A stretch of DNA of 64,000 nt from Microvelia longipes (GCA_018340805.1 JACMZG010001913.1:13326348-13390347), one strand, 5' to 3'; shown: positions 12,591-24,295, counted from the stretch's first letter. The notes: generated from the letters alone by a model not told the origin. Translations and numbers: made by a program.

Positions 12591-13220
12591 CTTCAAGGAG
12601 ATTAAAAATAATAAAAATTTATAAACAACAACAAAAAAAAGGTTAAATTATTAAATTTAATTAGTTACTATAAAATACAAAAGAATATGCCTTTCCTACC
12701 GTAAGCGAAGAAAAGTGAAAAATAAAAAGAACGGATAAAAGGATGTCCTAAGGACAAACAATCTTATAATTTCTTCATCCAAAAAGGTTTTTTGGCCAAA
12801 CAAAGGACTGGACAAGTAAAATATGGTTTTCTAAAAGGTGCAATCACAGTGTTACCAACTTTTCACAGTGATATCAACTTTACACAGTGTTGCCAACAAA
12901 CTTGATGATTCTGTTTAAGACTTTTTTTAATACATTGCATGAAAAGGTTTTTCTTGATATTATAATATTTTGTTTCTTTTGAAGTGAGATATAAACTTAT
13001 ACATGTAAAATGAAAATTTATCTAGAATGGTATATTTTATTTTACTAAGCATACTTTTAGATTGTTTTTTATTGCCTTTGAATTGGCTTTCTTCTTATAC
13101 TTTTAGTCATACGGGGGGGGGGGGGGGACAAATACTACAGTTATGGCAGGAAACGGAATCGTGGAACGGCCGGACAAAATGTGAATTTTAAATTAAGCTC
13201 TTACAAGACTGGTAAAGGGT
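12591..13220. other. AT-rich stretch without recognised features
   Basis: Contains an imperfect CACAGTGTTACCAACTTT triplication (12850-12895) and a G run (13115). No gene seen. Confidence 0.4.
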
Positions 13221-13224
13221 GGAA

Positions 13225-13543
13225 GGCGATAATTAAAGTAATTTTGATGTGCCACGGATAGAGAACAATTTAAACCTAAATTAAAAATTAATTAATAATA
13301 CAAAATTACAGTAGCTTATATAGAAGAACGTTAAAAATATAACTCAAAACACAAATAATGAGCGGAAACTGAAAACAATTGATTTATTATGACCTTGGCA
13401 TACTCTGGAAGGAGGTTTCAATGAGGTTACACATATCCCCTGAGAGCCTGTATGTATGCCTCAATGTATCTTCAGGCATCAATGTATGCCTATCTCAATG
13501 TATTGAGATAGGCTATGCCCCCTCTAGTATCTATCTCTATGGC
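13225..13543 (+). mobile_element. hAT-type MITE (CATAGAGATA family), decayed left end
   Basis: Right part matches the family consensus, ending GCCCCCTCTAGTATC...CTCTATG. An extra internal duplication of TGTATGCCT-type sequence is present. The frame at 13379-13630 is not a gene. Confidence 0.75.
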
Positions 13544-13720
13544 TACACCAACATACTAACCGGAAAATTGTCAACAAAACGCAAGCAAGGCGAAAGGACA
13601 CCACAAGTATCAAAACAGAGTTCTAAATAAAGACTTCCAATGCAATGAAACCCCTTTACTAATCTTATTGAATCAATTTAGGGACTGTGATATTTATTAA
13701 TATAATAATCATTATATTGA

Positions 13721-13749
13721 AAGGAACGAAGAAAAGAGTCTCTCCACAA

Positions 13750-13835
<86 letters not shown>

Positions 13836-13995
13836 ATATATATAGGGTGCTGTAGATGCTCTAAAATTTTTATTTAGAATCGTTTATGGGCACTACGAAC
13901 GTCAGTGCCCTTTTATAATCACAGAGTTTATAAAAGATTGTTGTTAAAATAAACTTGCGAGGGCTTAGATAACTCTTTGAGCGTAAGTTTAAATT
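13721..13995 (+). repeat. hairpin-MITE fragment, (AT)n and SINE tail
   Basis: AAAGAGTCTCTCCACA at about 13732 matches an arm of the hairpin at 23486-23570. 13752-13843 is (AT)n. 13846-13995 resembles the S1 SINE tail. Confidence 0.55.
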
Positions 13996-15160
13996 CACTT
14001 TGTTCAATTTTTACAAACTAACACAAATTTTACACTTATTAATTATATTTAAAATTCTATTTTGTCGCCTCACGTTTCATGCATTATTGATAAAAAGGAA
14101 AAGTTTAAAATGACTGAGAACTTTTTCAATTTTGCTTTAAACGGTTGTTTGAAGTAGGTATCTGTGGAATATACAACCCATTACATAATATGAAAAAACT
14201 TACGCCAGTAAAATTAAATTAACTTATCATTTGAATTAACATGTAAAAAAGGCAAGTGATTCAATACTATGTTTGAGTACTTAGAATGATACTATACTTG
14301 GAAGGAGCACAACTGATAACAGTAAAACCTGTAGTCTTAAGTAATGCTGCCACCCTATTATTTGCCCCTTTGCCTTATTTTACCCCTATTATTTTAACAA
14401 TATACATTTTTCTTATAAAAAGTTGGCAATACTTCCTGTTGCTGGATTATTAAGTTATATTTTTAATTAATGCTGGTTTATTCATTAAATTTAAATAGAG
14501 GTGTATAATAATTTTTGAAGCATTTAACGTGTTTTAAGCATTTATTTTTGAAGAATTGTTTTTTAACGTTTTTAATTAAAATATATATTAATAGTAGTCC
14601 TCGTCTACTAAATGTAGATTCACGTACTTTGTTAACCTTTTTGCTTTCTAAGACCGATTTTATTAAATTCTTAGCTTTTTTTAAGTTATTATATTGTTTT
14701 TTACGAACTTTCTTTAATAATGGATATTTATGAAGCATTTATAAAATATTGTTTAGTTATTAGGGTGGTGCCCCTACTTAAGACCACCAGTGAACTGGCT
14801 TTCGTGTTATTAGTAGAATTACATTGTGTTTACGGTCCTAGGTTCCTTTTACATTAGTATTATTCTAAGCTTGTGTACTTAACAAACTCTAGAAATAGGT
14901 TACATTGAGGTTACGCAAGGCCCCTAAGCTCTGAAAAGATGTTTCAAGCCTCTTAATATGTTGAGATAGGGTAAATTTGTATACAATTTATGCAATTAAG
15001 GACCTTTAGGTTAAGAGTACAATCTATGTAGCTTTAAATAGCCCCATATGTGAACTATATTGTTATCACTGAGATATCATTATTCTGCTAAAAAACTAGT
15101 TGCAACCGTGAAACATGAATCTTATTTTCTTAAAATAATAATCTCTATCTTATTTTTGTA
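13996..15160. other. AT-rich stretch, one possible decayed inverted-repeat element
   Basis: GCTGCCACCCTATTA (about 14345) and TTATTAGGGTGGTGCC (about 14757) are inverted relative to each other, so 14340-14775 may be an old MITE. It is open on both strands (14478-14738), Lys-rich one way and Phe/Leu-rich the other, with no domain. Confidence 0.35.
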
Positions 15161-15169
15161 AAATTACCT

Positions 15170-15345
15170 TGTCTACACTAGGTATTGAGCACTGTATCCC
15201 AGGTTAACTCCTATGCCCGAAAATTCATCATATAAACGGGGTTCAACCTCAATTAATATGGATAATTTATGGAATTCAGGATTCAAACTAGAGATCAACC
15301 CAGTGTTAACCCGGAGTTTAACACCTCATGTAGACGAGGTAAATA
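15170..15345. repeat. GTCTACACGAGGTG-type element fragment
   Basis: Carries inverted TGTCTACACTAGG and CTCATGTAGACGAGG ends and GTTCAACC-type words shared with 15886-16856 and 25866-26772. Confidence 0.6.
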
Positions 15346-15692
15346 AATAAAAAATAATCTAAATTTTTAAAAACGAAACTAATAAAAAAAATAGGCACGA
15401 ATAAAAATATTATAGTGAGAGGGAATTAATTTTATTCCACTACATGTATGAAGATATTATTACTAGAGGGGGCCTATTGATTGAATTTTGAAACATTGAA
15501 AAAGTTACTTGACCACCACTGACTATCAATATAAACGGAACGAAATTACAGCACATCTTGGGAATGATTAATAACATCAATTAATTAAATTAATTAATTA
15601 ATTACATAAAATTACAGTAATTTATAGCAGAACGTTTAAAATAAAAATCAAAACACAAACAATGTACGAGACCGAAAATAATGGATTTCTAT

Positions 15693-15883
15693 ACTTCGTT
15701 CGCACACGGGGTTTGGCAGAGAGTTCAACCCCCACGGCAGTTGTGTGAGCAGGATTTAACACGGGGTTTAACCCTGAAACTCATTTTTTATCGGGGTACT
15801 GTCTAAGCTATAGGTCAAAAATACGGTGTGAATAGTTGGGGGTTGAACACCCCGCCAAACCCCACGTGTGAACGAAGTAATTT
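15693..15883. mobile_element. small inverted-repeat element CTTCGTTCGCACACGGGG
   Basis: Ends CTTCGTTCGCACACGGGGTT and AACCCCACGTGTGAACGAAG are near-perfect inverted repeats. A relative with CTTCGTTCCCAAGCGGGG lies at 16535-16620. Confidence 0.75.
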
Positions 15884-15885
15884 AC

Positions 15886-16856
15886 CTCGTCTACACGAGG
15901 TGTTGAACTTGAATTATTTTCGGTATTGAATCCCGTAAACGTCTACACGGTAGGGGTTCAACCTAAGATTAATCACCTATATTGTATTAAAAAATATAAC
16001 CTTTTCTCACTGGTTATCCCATTGCATCTCTATTTAAGTTTTTATTTAAGTGAAGCCTGATCTCATCGCAAACATCGCTATACTTTTATTACTTCATTAG
16101 TACTGGCGTACATTTGTCAATCAAATTTTTGTAAATTGTAATGATAATGAATGAATAAAATGAAGTAAATAAACCAAAAATTGTTTAAAAATTATAAAAA
16201 TACAAACAAAACTAAACAGTCCAAACTGCAGAGTATCTATAAAATAGAACTAATAAAGATGTTTATCAGTAAACATAAATATAAATAAAAAGAATTACTA
16301 CCAATAAATATTAAAAAAAATACGACCGATAGAAGAAATACTTAAATGATAAGAATGAAATCAAAAACGAATTCGATCACCTAATTTGTATTAATTTTGT
16401 TATTATGAGCTAAAAAATAAATTTATTTTATCAATTAAGTTTCGACTGCAGACAACATAGAGTTGGTAATTCAATAGTTTGATGAATATCGTAAGGAAAA
16501 TGTTAAAAAATAATATAATGAAATAATGTTTATTATTACTTCGTTCCCAAGCGGGGTTTGGAAGGGGTTTCAACCCCCCTATGGGGTCAACCCTCCCAGC
16601 AGTTGTGTAAAACTCATTTCTCAAGCAAAACTCAAATTAGAAGCAATAATAATTATTAAAATAACTTGACTTTAGACACAAGGTTCAACCCCGATAAGTG
16701 TCTACACGACACATTATGGGGATTCAACAAACAAATTATCGGTGTTCAACACCAGGTTTAACCCCTTCTACACGGGGGTTAAACAAGTAAAATCGGTGTC
16801 GAGGCTTCACCCTGGTGTTCAACCCAGTGTTCAACACCTCGTGTCGACGAGCTAAT
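15886..16856. mobile_element. GTCTACACGAGGTG inverted-repeat element
   Basis: Begins CCTCGTCTACACGAGGTGTT and ends AACACCTCGTGTCGACGAG; sub-terminal inverted words include GTCTACACGG and GTTCAACCC. Related copy at 25866-26772. The AT-rich core codes nothing. Confidence 0.75.
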
Positions 16857-17323
16857 TATTGATGCATTAAGCCATTGACACATTTATTCTCTGGAGGTTA
16901 AGGTTAAACAGAGCCCCTGAGAGCCCCAAAATAATGTTTCAAGTCCATTTCAAAATATTGAGATAGATTATCCCTCCTCTAGTAATATATCTCAATAACT
17001 ATAAACAACCTAAATAAAGTTTTCAAAACCTATAATAAAACAAAAACAAACTTGCATACTCACCCTAGGTAGATTTTTTAAAATAATTATACTGAACAAC
17101 GGTAAACTAAACATAACATTGTCTAAAATAACATAAAACATTGTTTAATGTCGAAATACCATTTAAAATATACCACGCGTAAATAAATTTCGTAAAAAAG
17201 ATTAACCGCACGATAAACGCAAGAAACTTGATTGCGTAAAATATTGTACGCATGCGCAGATTTGTTTAATTTAATACGTAAATTTAAACCCAGATTTAAT
17301 TACTTCATAACTTGGAATAATAT

Positions 17324-17937
17324 TCAGGGATATTATTACTAGAGAGGCCGTATCGGTTGAATTTTGAAACATCAAAATATGGTGAAATAAACATTAAAAA
17401 CAACAGTAACTTATATAATACAACGTTTATAATAGGAAACAAACCCCAAACAATGCGGGAAATGTCGACAACGATTGAGTTTTATATTCATAAATTCATA
17501 GAGATATATACTAGAGGGGGCATAGCCTATCTTAATACATTGAGAGGCCTGAAACATTTTTAGTGGGGCTCTCAGGGGCTCTGTGTAACCTCATTGAAAC
17601 CTCCTCTAAAAGGGAGTTATGGTTATAATTAATTACTTGTTTTCGGCTTCCCGCAGATTGTTTGTGTTGTGATTTGTATTTTAAACATTCTACTATATAA
17701 TTTACTGTTTTTTGGTTCTGTTTATTTGATGATAATGATAATCGAATGTGGTCAGGTTACTTTTTCGATGTTTCAAAATTCAACCAATGGGGCCCCTCTA
17801 GTAATATATCTCTATGCATAAATTACTCTTAGAAAAGGTTTCAACGAGGTTACACAGAGCCCCTGAGAGCCCCAAAATGATGTTTCAGGCTTTTCAATGT
17901 AATAAGATAGGCTATGTCCCCTCTAGTGTAAATCTCT
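17324..17937 (+). mobile_element. hAT-type MITE carrying a second copy inside it
   Basis: Outer plus-strand copy: left part 17324-17496, right part 17817-17937 ending CCCCTCTAGTGTAAATCTCTATG. It is interrupted by a minus-strand copy of the same family. Confidence 0.85.
17497..17816 (-). mobile_element. hAT-type MITE, intact, nested
   Basis: A 320-bp element with terminal inverted repeats CATAGAGATATATACTAGAG / CTCTAGTAATATATCTCTATG and a perfect 8-bp target duplication CATAAATT (17489-17496 and 17817-17824). An 8-bp duplication is the hAT hallmark. Codes no transposase. Confidence 0.9.
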
Positions 17938-18796
17938 ATGATAATACTAGTATAGAAAGAGCATAGGACTGTAAACACGATGGGACTTCACTGATGTCGC
18001 GCAAGTTGGTTCACTGATGTATATAAGAGTCTAGTCCGCATCTGTGCACGAAAAAAATATAAATAATACGTAAAAATATGTATATAGCAATGATACAGGT
18101 TTAGATTAAATATTCTCGTACATTTAAACTTGTATTGCGGGTTTTTTTATTTTTATAGCATGTAGTAATTTAATTAAACTTTTGATTTAAACTATTTTAT
18201 ATTTAATAATTATTTACATAAAATACATAAATGCTTTGTTTGTTCGAATCTTTTAAGGTAGAAATATCTATTTAAGCACCTATATTACATTTTTTCTGTG
18301 GTGAATTCCTTGAATGATAAATTCTGACATACGATTCGTAGAAAAACTATGTGTATAATTATATGTAAACTGTTGGGCCAAAACTACGATGTTATTTGAC
18401 TCCGAAGTATCACTATTTTGTATTTCTAAATATACATGAGACGCTTAGTTATAAAAGACAGAGTATACTCTGTCTATTATAGATCATACAACTTGAAGAC
18501 AAAAATGTAGAATTTTTCCCCCAAAAAATAATTGACCTTTTTTATTGCTGCATCATACTTTGACTTCTTTTATCCTGAAAAGGATTTCTGCCTATTTTTT
18601 GGAGTCTAGATAATTAGTGCAATTTTTTTTTCCCTCTCACTTCGGAAAAATCAACATAAAAGACCTACATAAATCCATAAATATTGGTAAAAAAATTAAA
18701 AAATCTCTGTCAATAAATTATTTTAATAAACAATTCAAAAAATCTAAAATAAAATATAAACGAAATAATTAATTATAAGGTATAAATAAAAAATCA
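17938..18796. other. AT-rich stretch without recognised features
   Basis: No coding, RNA or repeat signal recognised. Confidence 0.4.
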
Positions 18797-19036
18797 GGTA
18801 CGGGGTACCTCAGACGTTTCCTCATCAATCGGATTCGCAGCGCTCATCCTCAGCATATTAAATTTACCACATTTATATACTGCCACATGTCTTCGGACTT
18901 TTTTCGCTCGTCCTTAGATAGTAAATGCATCCGTTTCATTCTTAGCGGTCACCTATACAGACCTGACCACGCTCCATTGGCAGTATTACGGGGGGGGGGA
19001 GGAATGGGGGTAATTAACAATACTTTTCCTATATAT
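18797..19036 (-). repeat. 5S-related repeat, internally deleted
   Basis: Starts CGGGTACGGGGTACCTCAGA, has the 5S-like block (about 18935-18980, GCGGTCACCTATACAG) and then jumps to the terminal hairpin arm ACTTTTCCTATATA at about 19024. The middle is missing. Confidence 0.75.
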
Positions 19037-19800
19037 ATCATTTTGATACTACCGAGTTTTGCAAAACATGAATAGTTGACACAATATAATTGTGCGAGAG
19101 ACACCAAGGAAATGTAACAAGCAAAATGCAATGCTACATCTGGGAACTGTTCCATCATTCGACATTCGTCATACTTGATGGCTCGACATAATGTCATGTC
19201 CCACTCTGTTTCGTTACGTCTAACTCATCAGGGCGCCGACAGAGCCTGAACTCACTCCAAGGATGTTGAATAAAGGGGATGACGCATTAAGGAACATTTC
19301 TGACCCCATGGGATGTTGAGTGGGGGAGATGACGCACTAAGTCGAATTTCTATTTAACAAAGTGACCCCATCGAAAATCAAAACATAGAGGTGAATGCAA
19401 CACGATACACACGTCAAAAATCAACTGCACATGCTTGGTACGAACTGCGCATGGTTATGATCCTTATAACAGCGCAGGTCTTAAAATTTAGAGGCAAACT
19501 TATAACCTAAGGGGAGGTAAGTTTGCTCCTATTTCTCTACCTCATAAACTTCCATGGGGTCAGAAATGTTCCTTAATGCGTCATCCCTTTTATTCAACAT
19601 CCTTGGAGTGAGTTCAGGCTCTGTCGGCGCCCTGATGAGTTAGACGTAACGAAACAGAGTGGGACATGACATTATGTCGAGCCATCAAGTATGACGAATG
19701 TCGAATGATGGAACAGTTCCCAGATGTAGCATTGCATTTTGCTTGTTACATTTCCTTGGTGTCTCTCGCACAATTATATTGTGTCAACTTTTCCTATATG
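19037..19800. mobile_element. foldback element with a second inverted-repeat element at its centre
   Basis: Arms 19074-19256 and 19613-19792 are near-perfect inverted copies (GACACAATATAATTGTGCG ... GCGCCGACAGAGCCTGAAC). The centre, 19257-19612, is itself a MITE with ends CCAAGGATGTTGAATAAAGG. The whole is inserted in the hairpin of the 5S-related repeat: ACTTTTCCTATAT occurs on both sides. Confidence 0.8.
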
Positions 19801-19951
19801 CTTACGGTATATATAAGGAAGAGGGAAACGGCATAATTATGTGACTAAACGTGTTACGAAATCTTTCCATGTTTCCATATCGTATCCAATCCTTATATGG
19901 ACCTACTAAGTGATCATTGGTATAATAATATTCAGTACTCTTGTTGTAGGG

Positions 19952-20080
19952 ATGGTGCTGACGTGGAGACCTATATGCATCGGACTTGTTTTAAGCATAT
20001 GTTGCTTAGCAACGTTCCTCGCTGCTCCAACTACTCAGCTATCATTGAGAGAAACGCTACAGCTCTTGGACAATATACAG
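19952..20080 (+). CDS. CNMa: CNMa exon 1, signal peptide (residues 1-43)
   Basis: ATG at 19952; an in-frame TAA at 19907-19909 makes this the first Met. It encodes MVLTWRPICIGLVLSICCLA then TFLAAPTTQL, a classical secretory signal with a likely cleavage near LAA|P. It ends in phase 0 at GTAATT. A possible acceptor (TTGTTGTAG, ending 19949) suggests a 5'UTR exon upstream. Confidence 0.88.
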
Positions 20081-21251
20081 GTAATTAAACAAACCTCAAT
20101 GATAATTAAGTTCATTTAATTATGAAATAATTAAATATATTAAATATGAAATCAGCTGTTATTATTTGAAATACGGGCCTTCGGCCCGTAGCCGCTACGC
20201 GGCCTCGGCGCTTCGCGCCTCGTCCGCTTCCGGGCCCGGGGGGCCTCCCAGTGACGCTTCGCGGCCACATTGTTGTTGTTTTGTATTAATGTATGGTTTC
20301 ACTATCGTTTTCTGTTACATGGCATTTTGCCACGTATTTAGCGAATTTCACAGACTCGTTTCACAGGCCCGCTTCGCGGGCTGAGAGCTTTTCACACAAT
20401 TTGAATTTGTGAGGAAAAAATCCACACGTTGCAACTGTTAAAGTAACCTTGTATAAAGGGTAGAAAAGATTATAGTTTCATTTTCATCAGCTTTAGTTAT
20501 CGTCCACTATACAAAGGGTATAAACTCTAACTTACGTTTATGATTGTTTATAGAATTTAAAGAAAAATGTCAAATTTTGTTTTGTAAACAAATTGTTTAT
20601 TTGTGTAAAATCTTAAGATTGAAAAAAAATATTCATGATTATTCAAATAAATACCGTTTGCGTCACTTAGGATTGTCCGATTGAGCTGAAACTGGTCACA
20701 TTAGTTTTAGAATGACTTCGACCGTATAAAGACTACTTCGATGTTCTTCCTCTTTACGGTGCTTTGCTTGGTTCAGTGGAAGCCATTTTTGCCCTGTCTC
20801 TCTGGGACAGTAGGCTTACCATGATGGAGCAAGAGGTAGAGGTCTCTTTTTATACTATACCCCACCCTCTAACACTACTGAACCCAACAGATATCGTACG
20901 AGTCTTTGACTAGATGCATACATATATACAAGATTATATATATATGTATACCGATTGCGCCATTTGTGATGGTTCGATTGAGCTGAAATTGGTCTTAATC
21001 GATTCAGCTAGCCGTCTACCTAAATACTAGATACCTTGTTTTAAAGCCATTTTAGTTTCAAAAAAAAATTTTTTTCATGACGTCATAACTTTGGTTGATG
21101 ACGTCATAATGTTTTTATAAACAATAGGCTCGTAACCTCCACAACATCTCGCGTTTGCAAAGTTCGTTTCAATTTGAGAAGCCTTCGAGAGTTATCGTTC
21201 GCCCCTACGAAAGGGTAGAACCTTTACATACATATATATATATATACATAT

Positions 21252-21288
<37 letters not shown>

Positions 21289-24202
21289 TACTATATATAT
21301 ATTATAATATATTTTTTCGGACATATATTTTTGTTATCAGGAAGCCATAGGAACCGATTCCACTCACTCCCCCTCAACTTCCGTCATCCGAAACCTCATA
21401 AGCGTCATTTTCATTATGAAAATTCGCTAAAAGTGTAGACTTTTATTTAAAGAACATTATTTTATTAAAATCGTAGGCTTTTGAAAAAATTATAGGCTTT
21501 TATAACAATCGTTGTCTTTTGTAAACATTCGACTACACCCCAGTTTTTAATACTTTAGATTCAATATAACCCTCACACAGTCACTAATTCCTTTTTTATT
21601 TTTAGAGGGAAAAAGAGTTAGAAGAAGAAGTAAGAAATAATTTGATAGGATATGATGAAGACGACGACAAAGATGAGAGAGACAGACCAGATGATAAAGA
21701 GACCAGGGAATCCGATTCTCAACTAACTGATAAGGATTTATTACTTGTAAAGAAAGCTAATTGTAAGTATAATTTCTCTCTAAGGTATGATTTGTTTAGC
21801 GCAACTAGTCGACAACGCGACCATTAGTATTATTTTAGCTAAAAATAATACTTTTATTTTTTTTTAATTATGGAGTTGGACACAAGGATCTTGAATAAAG
21901 GGGGTGACGCATTAAGGAACATTTCTGACCCCATGGAAGTTGTATTAGATAGAGAAATAGGTGCTAACTTACCTTCCCATTGGTTATAATGAAAAAAGGC
22001 GCCAAACGCAGGTTATGTAGCAAGGTTGACGAGTTTGCTCCTAAACTTTCTTCTATGCTTCTCGTGATTGTCTAAAGTCATTTGTGCTTATTTAATTTTA
22101 AAATTTGGACTATACTCTGTCACTTCAGTGAGTGATAATTTAAGCGCGGTTATAACCTTCCAAAGCAATAAACAATGGGAAACCATTAAGAGGTAAGTTT
22201 GCCTTTAAAATTTAAGACCTGCGCTGATTAAAGAGTTGTAAGCATGCGCAGTTTGTACCAAGCATGTGCAGTTGGTTTTTGACGCGTTTCGTGTTGAATT
22301 CTCTCTATTTTTTGGTTTTCGATGGGGTCACTTTTTTTGTATGGCAAATCGACTTAGTGCGTCATCCTCTTAGTTCAAGATCCTTGGTTGGTCGTCTACG
22401 CTACTTGGTAAACCAAAAGAGAGTTCTAGCGTCAAATATTAAAAAGTATTAAAAGGTCGTCTTCGCGACTGGGCATCTTAGCTACATATTTTTGTAGCTT
22501 AGGTGTACAGCCACGGAGACGACCTTTAGCGTAAATGACCGATCGCTTTCATACTCTTTTTAGATGTAGTTGGAATGTATCATAGAGATATTATTACTAG
22601 AGGGGCCCTATAGCTTAAAATTTAAAACATCGAAAAAGTAATCACATTTGTTTATAAATAAAATCAAATAATCATTAAAAAATTACTAATGCTTATATAG
22701 TAGAACGTTAAAAATGCAAATCAAAACTCAAACTATGCGCGGGGATGCGAAAACAATTGATTTATTATAACCTTATCTCACTCTTGGAGGAGGTTTCAAT
22801 GAGGTTACACAGATCCCCTGAGAACCCCAAAAAGATGTTTCAGGCCTCTCAGTGTATTTTGATAGGCTATGCCCCCTCTAGTATACATCTCTATCGAATG
22901 TACTGTCACGTTGTTGTACAGTAACGTTAAAAGCCTAGACTCACTGTCTAAATCATAGAGATATTATTACTAGAGGGGCCCTATAGATAATATTTTGAAA
23001 CATCGACAAAGTAACCTGACTACCTTCGCTAAAAATATAATCAAATAATCAGTACAAAATTACAATAACTTAAATAGTGAAACGTTAAAAATTCAAATCA
23101 CAATTTGCAAGAAACCGAAATCAATTTATTAATTGTAACCTTAATTAACTCTTGAAGAAGGTTTCAATGAGGTTACACAGAGCCCCAACAAGATGTTTCA
23201 GGCCTCTCAATTTATTGAGATAGCCTATGCCCCCTCTAGTATATATCTCTATAGTCTAAATCAAATAATACTTTTTCACGTGATACTGGCACCAAAAAAA
23301 TAACACCTCTCTACAAATGGAAAATTGTTAGCTCTCAAATTAAGTTGATTTATCTTTCCTTAAATTTTCTTGGATCATCTATGTTTATTGACCGTGGTTT
23401 TTTGATCAAGCTATTTACCTAATTATATTATAAAATAAATAAATAAATAAATGATGTTTTAAAATGAGCATAAATGGAGTCCATCGTAATAGAACGAAAG
23501 AATAAAAAGTCTCTCCACAGTTTATATAAAACATAAACTGTGGAGAGACTTTTTATTCTTTCGTTCTATTAAATAAATAAAAGTCACTAATGCACCAATA
23601 GATTAAAGAATGCTATTATTTTCCTAAGGAAATGGAACCAAAGCATTTAACTCTTTAGGAAGCCGGAGGATTTTATGTGTTTAACTATAGTTATGTATAG
23701 TTTATGACTATAAAGTTATGACTAATAACTATAAACTATAAGTTAATAGTCTAACTAAAATGTTTAAGTTATAACTTTAAGTTATGACTATTATATAATA
23801 ATAATATAAGTTAGTTAATATAAAAAGTTATGACTTAGTATAACTTATGTTATGACTATAAGTTATAACTTATAAGTTATATATTATAGTTATTCTAATA
23901 AACTATAAGTTGGTAGTTAGTTAACTATAAGTTATGGCTATTAACTTAACAGTTATTAGTCATACTCCGAGTGCCGACGGAAGAACCCGAACTCTGAAAA
24001 CCCTATTTCACCTTGACTTTACATAAAGTTATGTAAAGTCTTACCAACACAGTTTAAAAAATTTATTGGCTTTTTTTAATTAATCTGATTTAGTTTAAAT
24101 GTTTCCTTTCTTTCTACAGACATGTCGCTGTGCCACTTTAAACTCTGCAACATGGGTAAGAGAAATGAATGGAGGAATCGAGTTATTAAAAATCACCATT
24201 AA
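19952..24202 (+). CDS. CNMa: CNMamide neuropeptide precursor, 3 coding exons
   Basis: Three exons with matching phases (0, then 1) give 122 residues. Seen: a hydrophobic signal peptide (about 1-25), an acidic spacer (about 52-85), dibasic KK at 92-93, the peptide ANYMSLCHFKLCNM (94-107), amidation glycine G108, KR (109-110) and a 12-residue basic tail. C100 and C105 should form the disulfide. The core CHFKLCNM followed by G and a dibasic site is the CNMamide signature known from Drosophila, which acts through the receptor CNMaR. The product is a secreted, C-terminally amidated cyclic peptide. It is too small and split to show as one long reading frame. The second gene, scarlet, faces it tail to tail. 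Confidence 0.93.
20168..21065 (-). repeat. GC-hairpin element, copy 2 (inverted)
   Basis: Reverse-complement match to 1-1080, including the gcttcgc stems (20210, 20256, 20371), the GGACAGT...CTCTGTCTC segment and the GATTCAGCTAG end. It begins 88 bp after CNMa exon 1, inside intron 1. A reading frame at 20166-20384 is a by-product. Confidence 0.85.
21066..21605. other. CNMa intron 1, 3' part
   Basis: Two TGACGTCATAA words (about 21078 and 21099) resemble CRE sites, but such words also occur in repeats here. 21225-21315 is (AT)n. Ends in the exon 2 acceptor. Confidence 0.4.
21606..21762 (+). CDS. CNMa: CNMa exon 2, acidic spacer and KK site (residues 44-95)
   Basis: Acceptor TTTTTATTTTTAG, donor GTAAGT. 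It encodes REKELEEEVRNNLIGYDED and continues with a D/E/K/R-rich spacer, then LLLVKKAN. The exon leaves one base, which exon 3 completes to Tyr 96, the first residue of the YMS core. Confidence 0.9.
21884..22390. mobile_element. CCAAGGATCTTGAA inverted-repeat element
   Basis: Ends ACAAGGATCTTGAATAAAGG and AGTTCAAGATCCTTGG, with GATGACGCA-type words inside both ends. A relative occupies the centre of 19037-19800. Lies in CNMa intron 2. Confidence 0.75.
22581..22895 (+). mobile_element. hAT-type MITE
   Basis: 315 bp; CATAGAGATATTATTACTAG at the left, CTCTAGTATACATCTCTAT at the right; target duplication GAATGTAT/GAATGTAC (7 of 8). CNMa intron 2. Confidence 0.88.
22954..23253 (+). mobile_element. 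hAT-type MITE
   Basis: 300 bp, same ends; perfect 8-bp target duplication GTCTAAAT (22946-22953 and 23254-23261). It is 58 bp from the previous copy in the same orientation. Confidence 0.9.
23486..23570. repeat. near-perfect 85-bp hairpin
   Basis: Arms of about 38 bp (AATAGAACGAAAGAATAAAA ... TCTCTCCACAGTTTAT) separated by about 7 bp. Arm fragments occur at 13721 and 54602, so it is a small palindromic element rather than a unique RNA. Confidence 0.85.
23685..23965. repeat. low-complexity ATAAGTTATGACT tract
   Basis: Irregular repeats of AGTTATGACTAT / ATAACTTATAGT on both strands, immediately before the last CNMa exon. Confidence 0.75.
24120..24202 (+). CDS. CNMa: CNMa exon 3, CNMamide peptide and stop
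   Basis: A strong pyrimidine tract and CAG precede the exon. It encodes (Y)MSLCHFKLCNMGKR, then NEWRNRVIKNHH and TAA (24200-24202). GGTAAGAG inside the exon looks like a donor but reading through gives the expected G-K-R processing site, so I treat it as coding. Confidence 0.94.
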
Positions 24203-24295
24203 TTATTAATTTTTTTTTCTCATGGATTTTCCTATGTATGTTTTTCTGTAAGATAAAATCTGTTCTAATGTTAATTCATCCTACTTAGCATTTAA

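Larger units (their letters stand above)
15452..16993 (+). mobile_element. hAT-type MITE interrupted by nested elements
   Basis: Left half 15452-15690 (GATATTATTACTAGAGGGGG) and right half 16893-16993 (CAGAGCCCCTGAGAGCCCCA to TCTCAAT) are parts of one CATAGAGATA MITE. The material between belongs to at least two other families. Confidence 0.65.

Noticed and set aside
14478..14738. Frames open on both strands
   Set aside because: Very AT-rich, no splice partner or domain; probably inside a decayed inverted-repeat element.
20166..20384. Ala/Arg-rich frame in GC-rich DNA
   Set aside because: By-product of palindromic GCGAAGC stems in the GC-hairpin element; also open in other frames.
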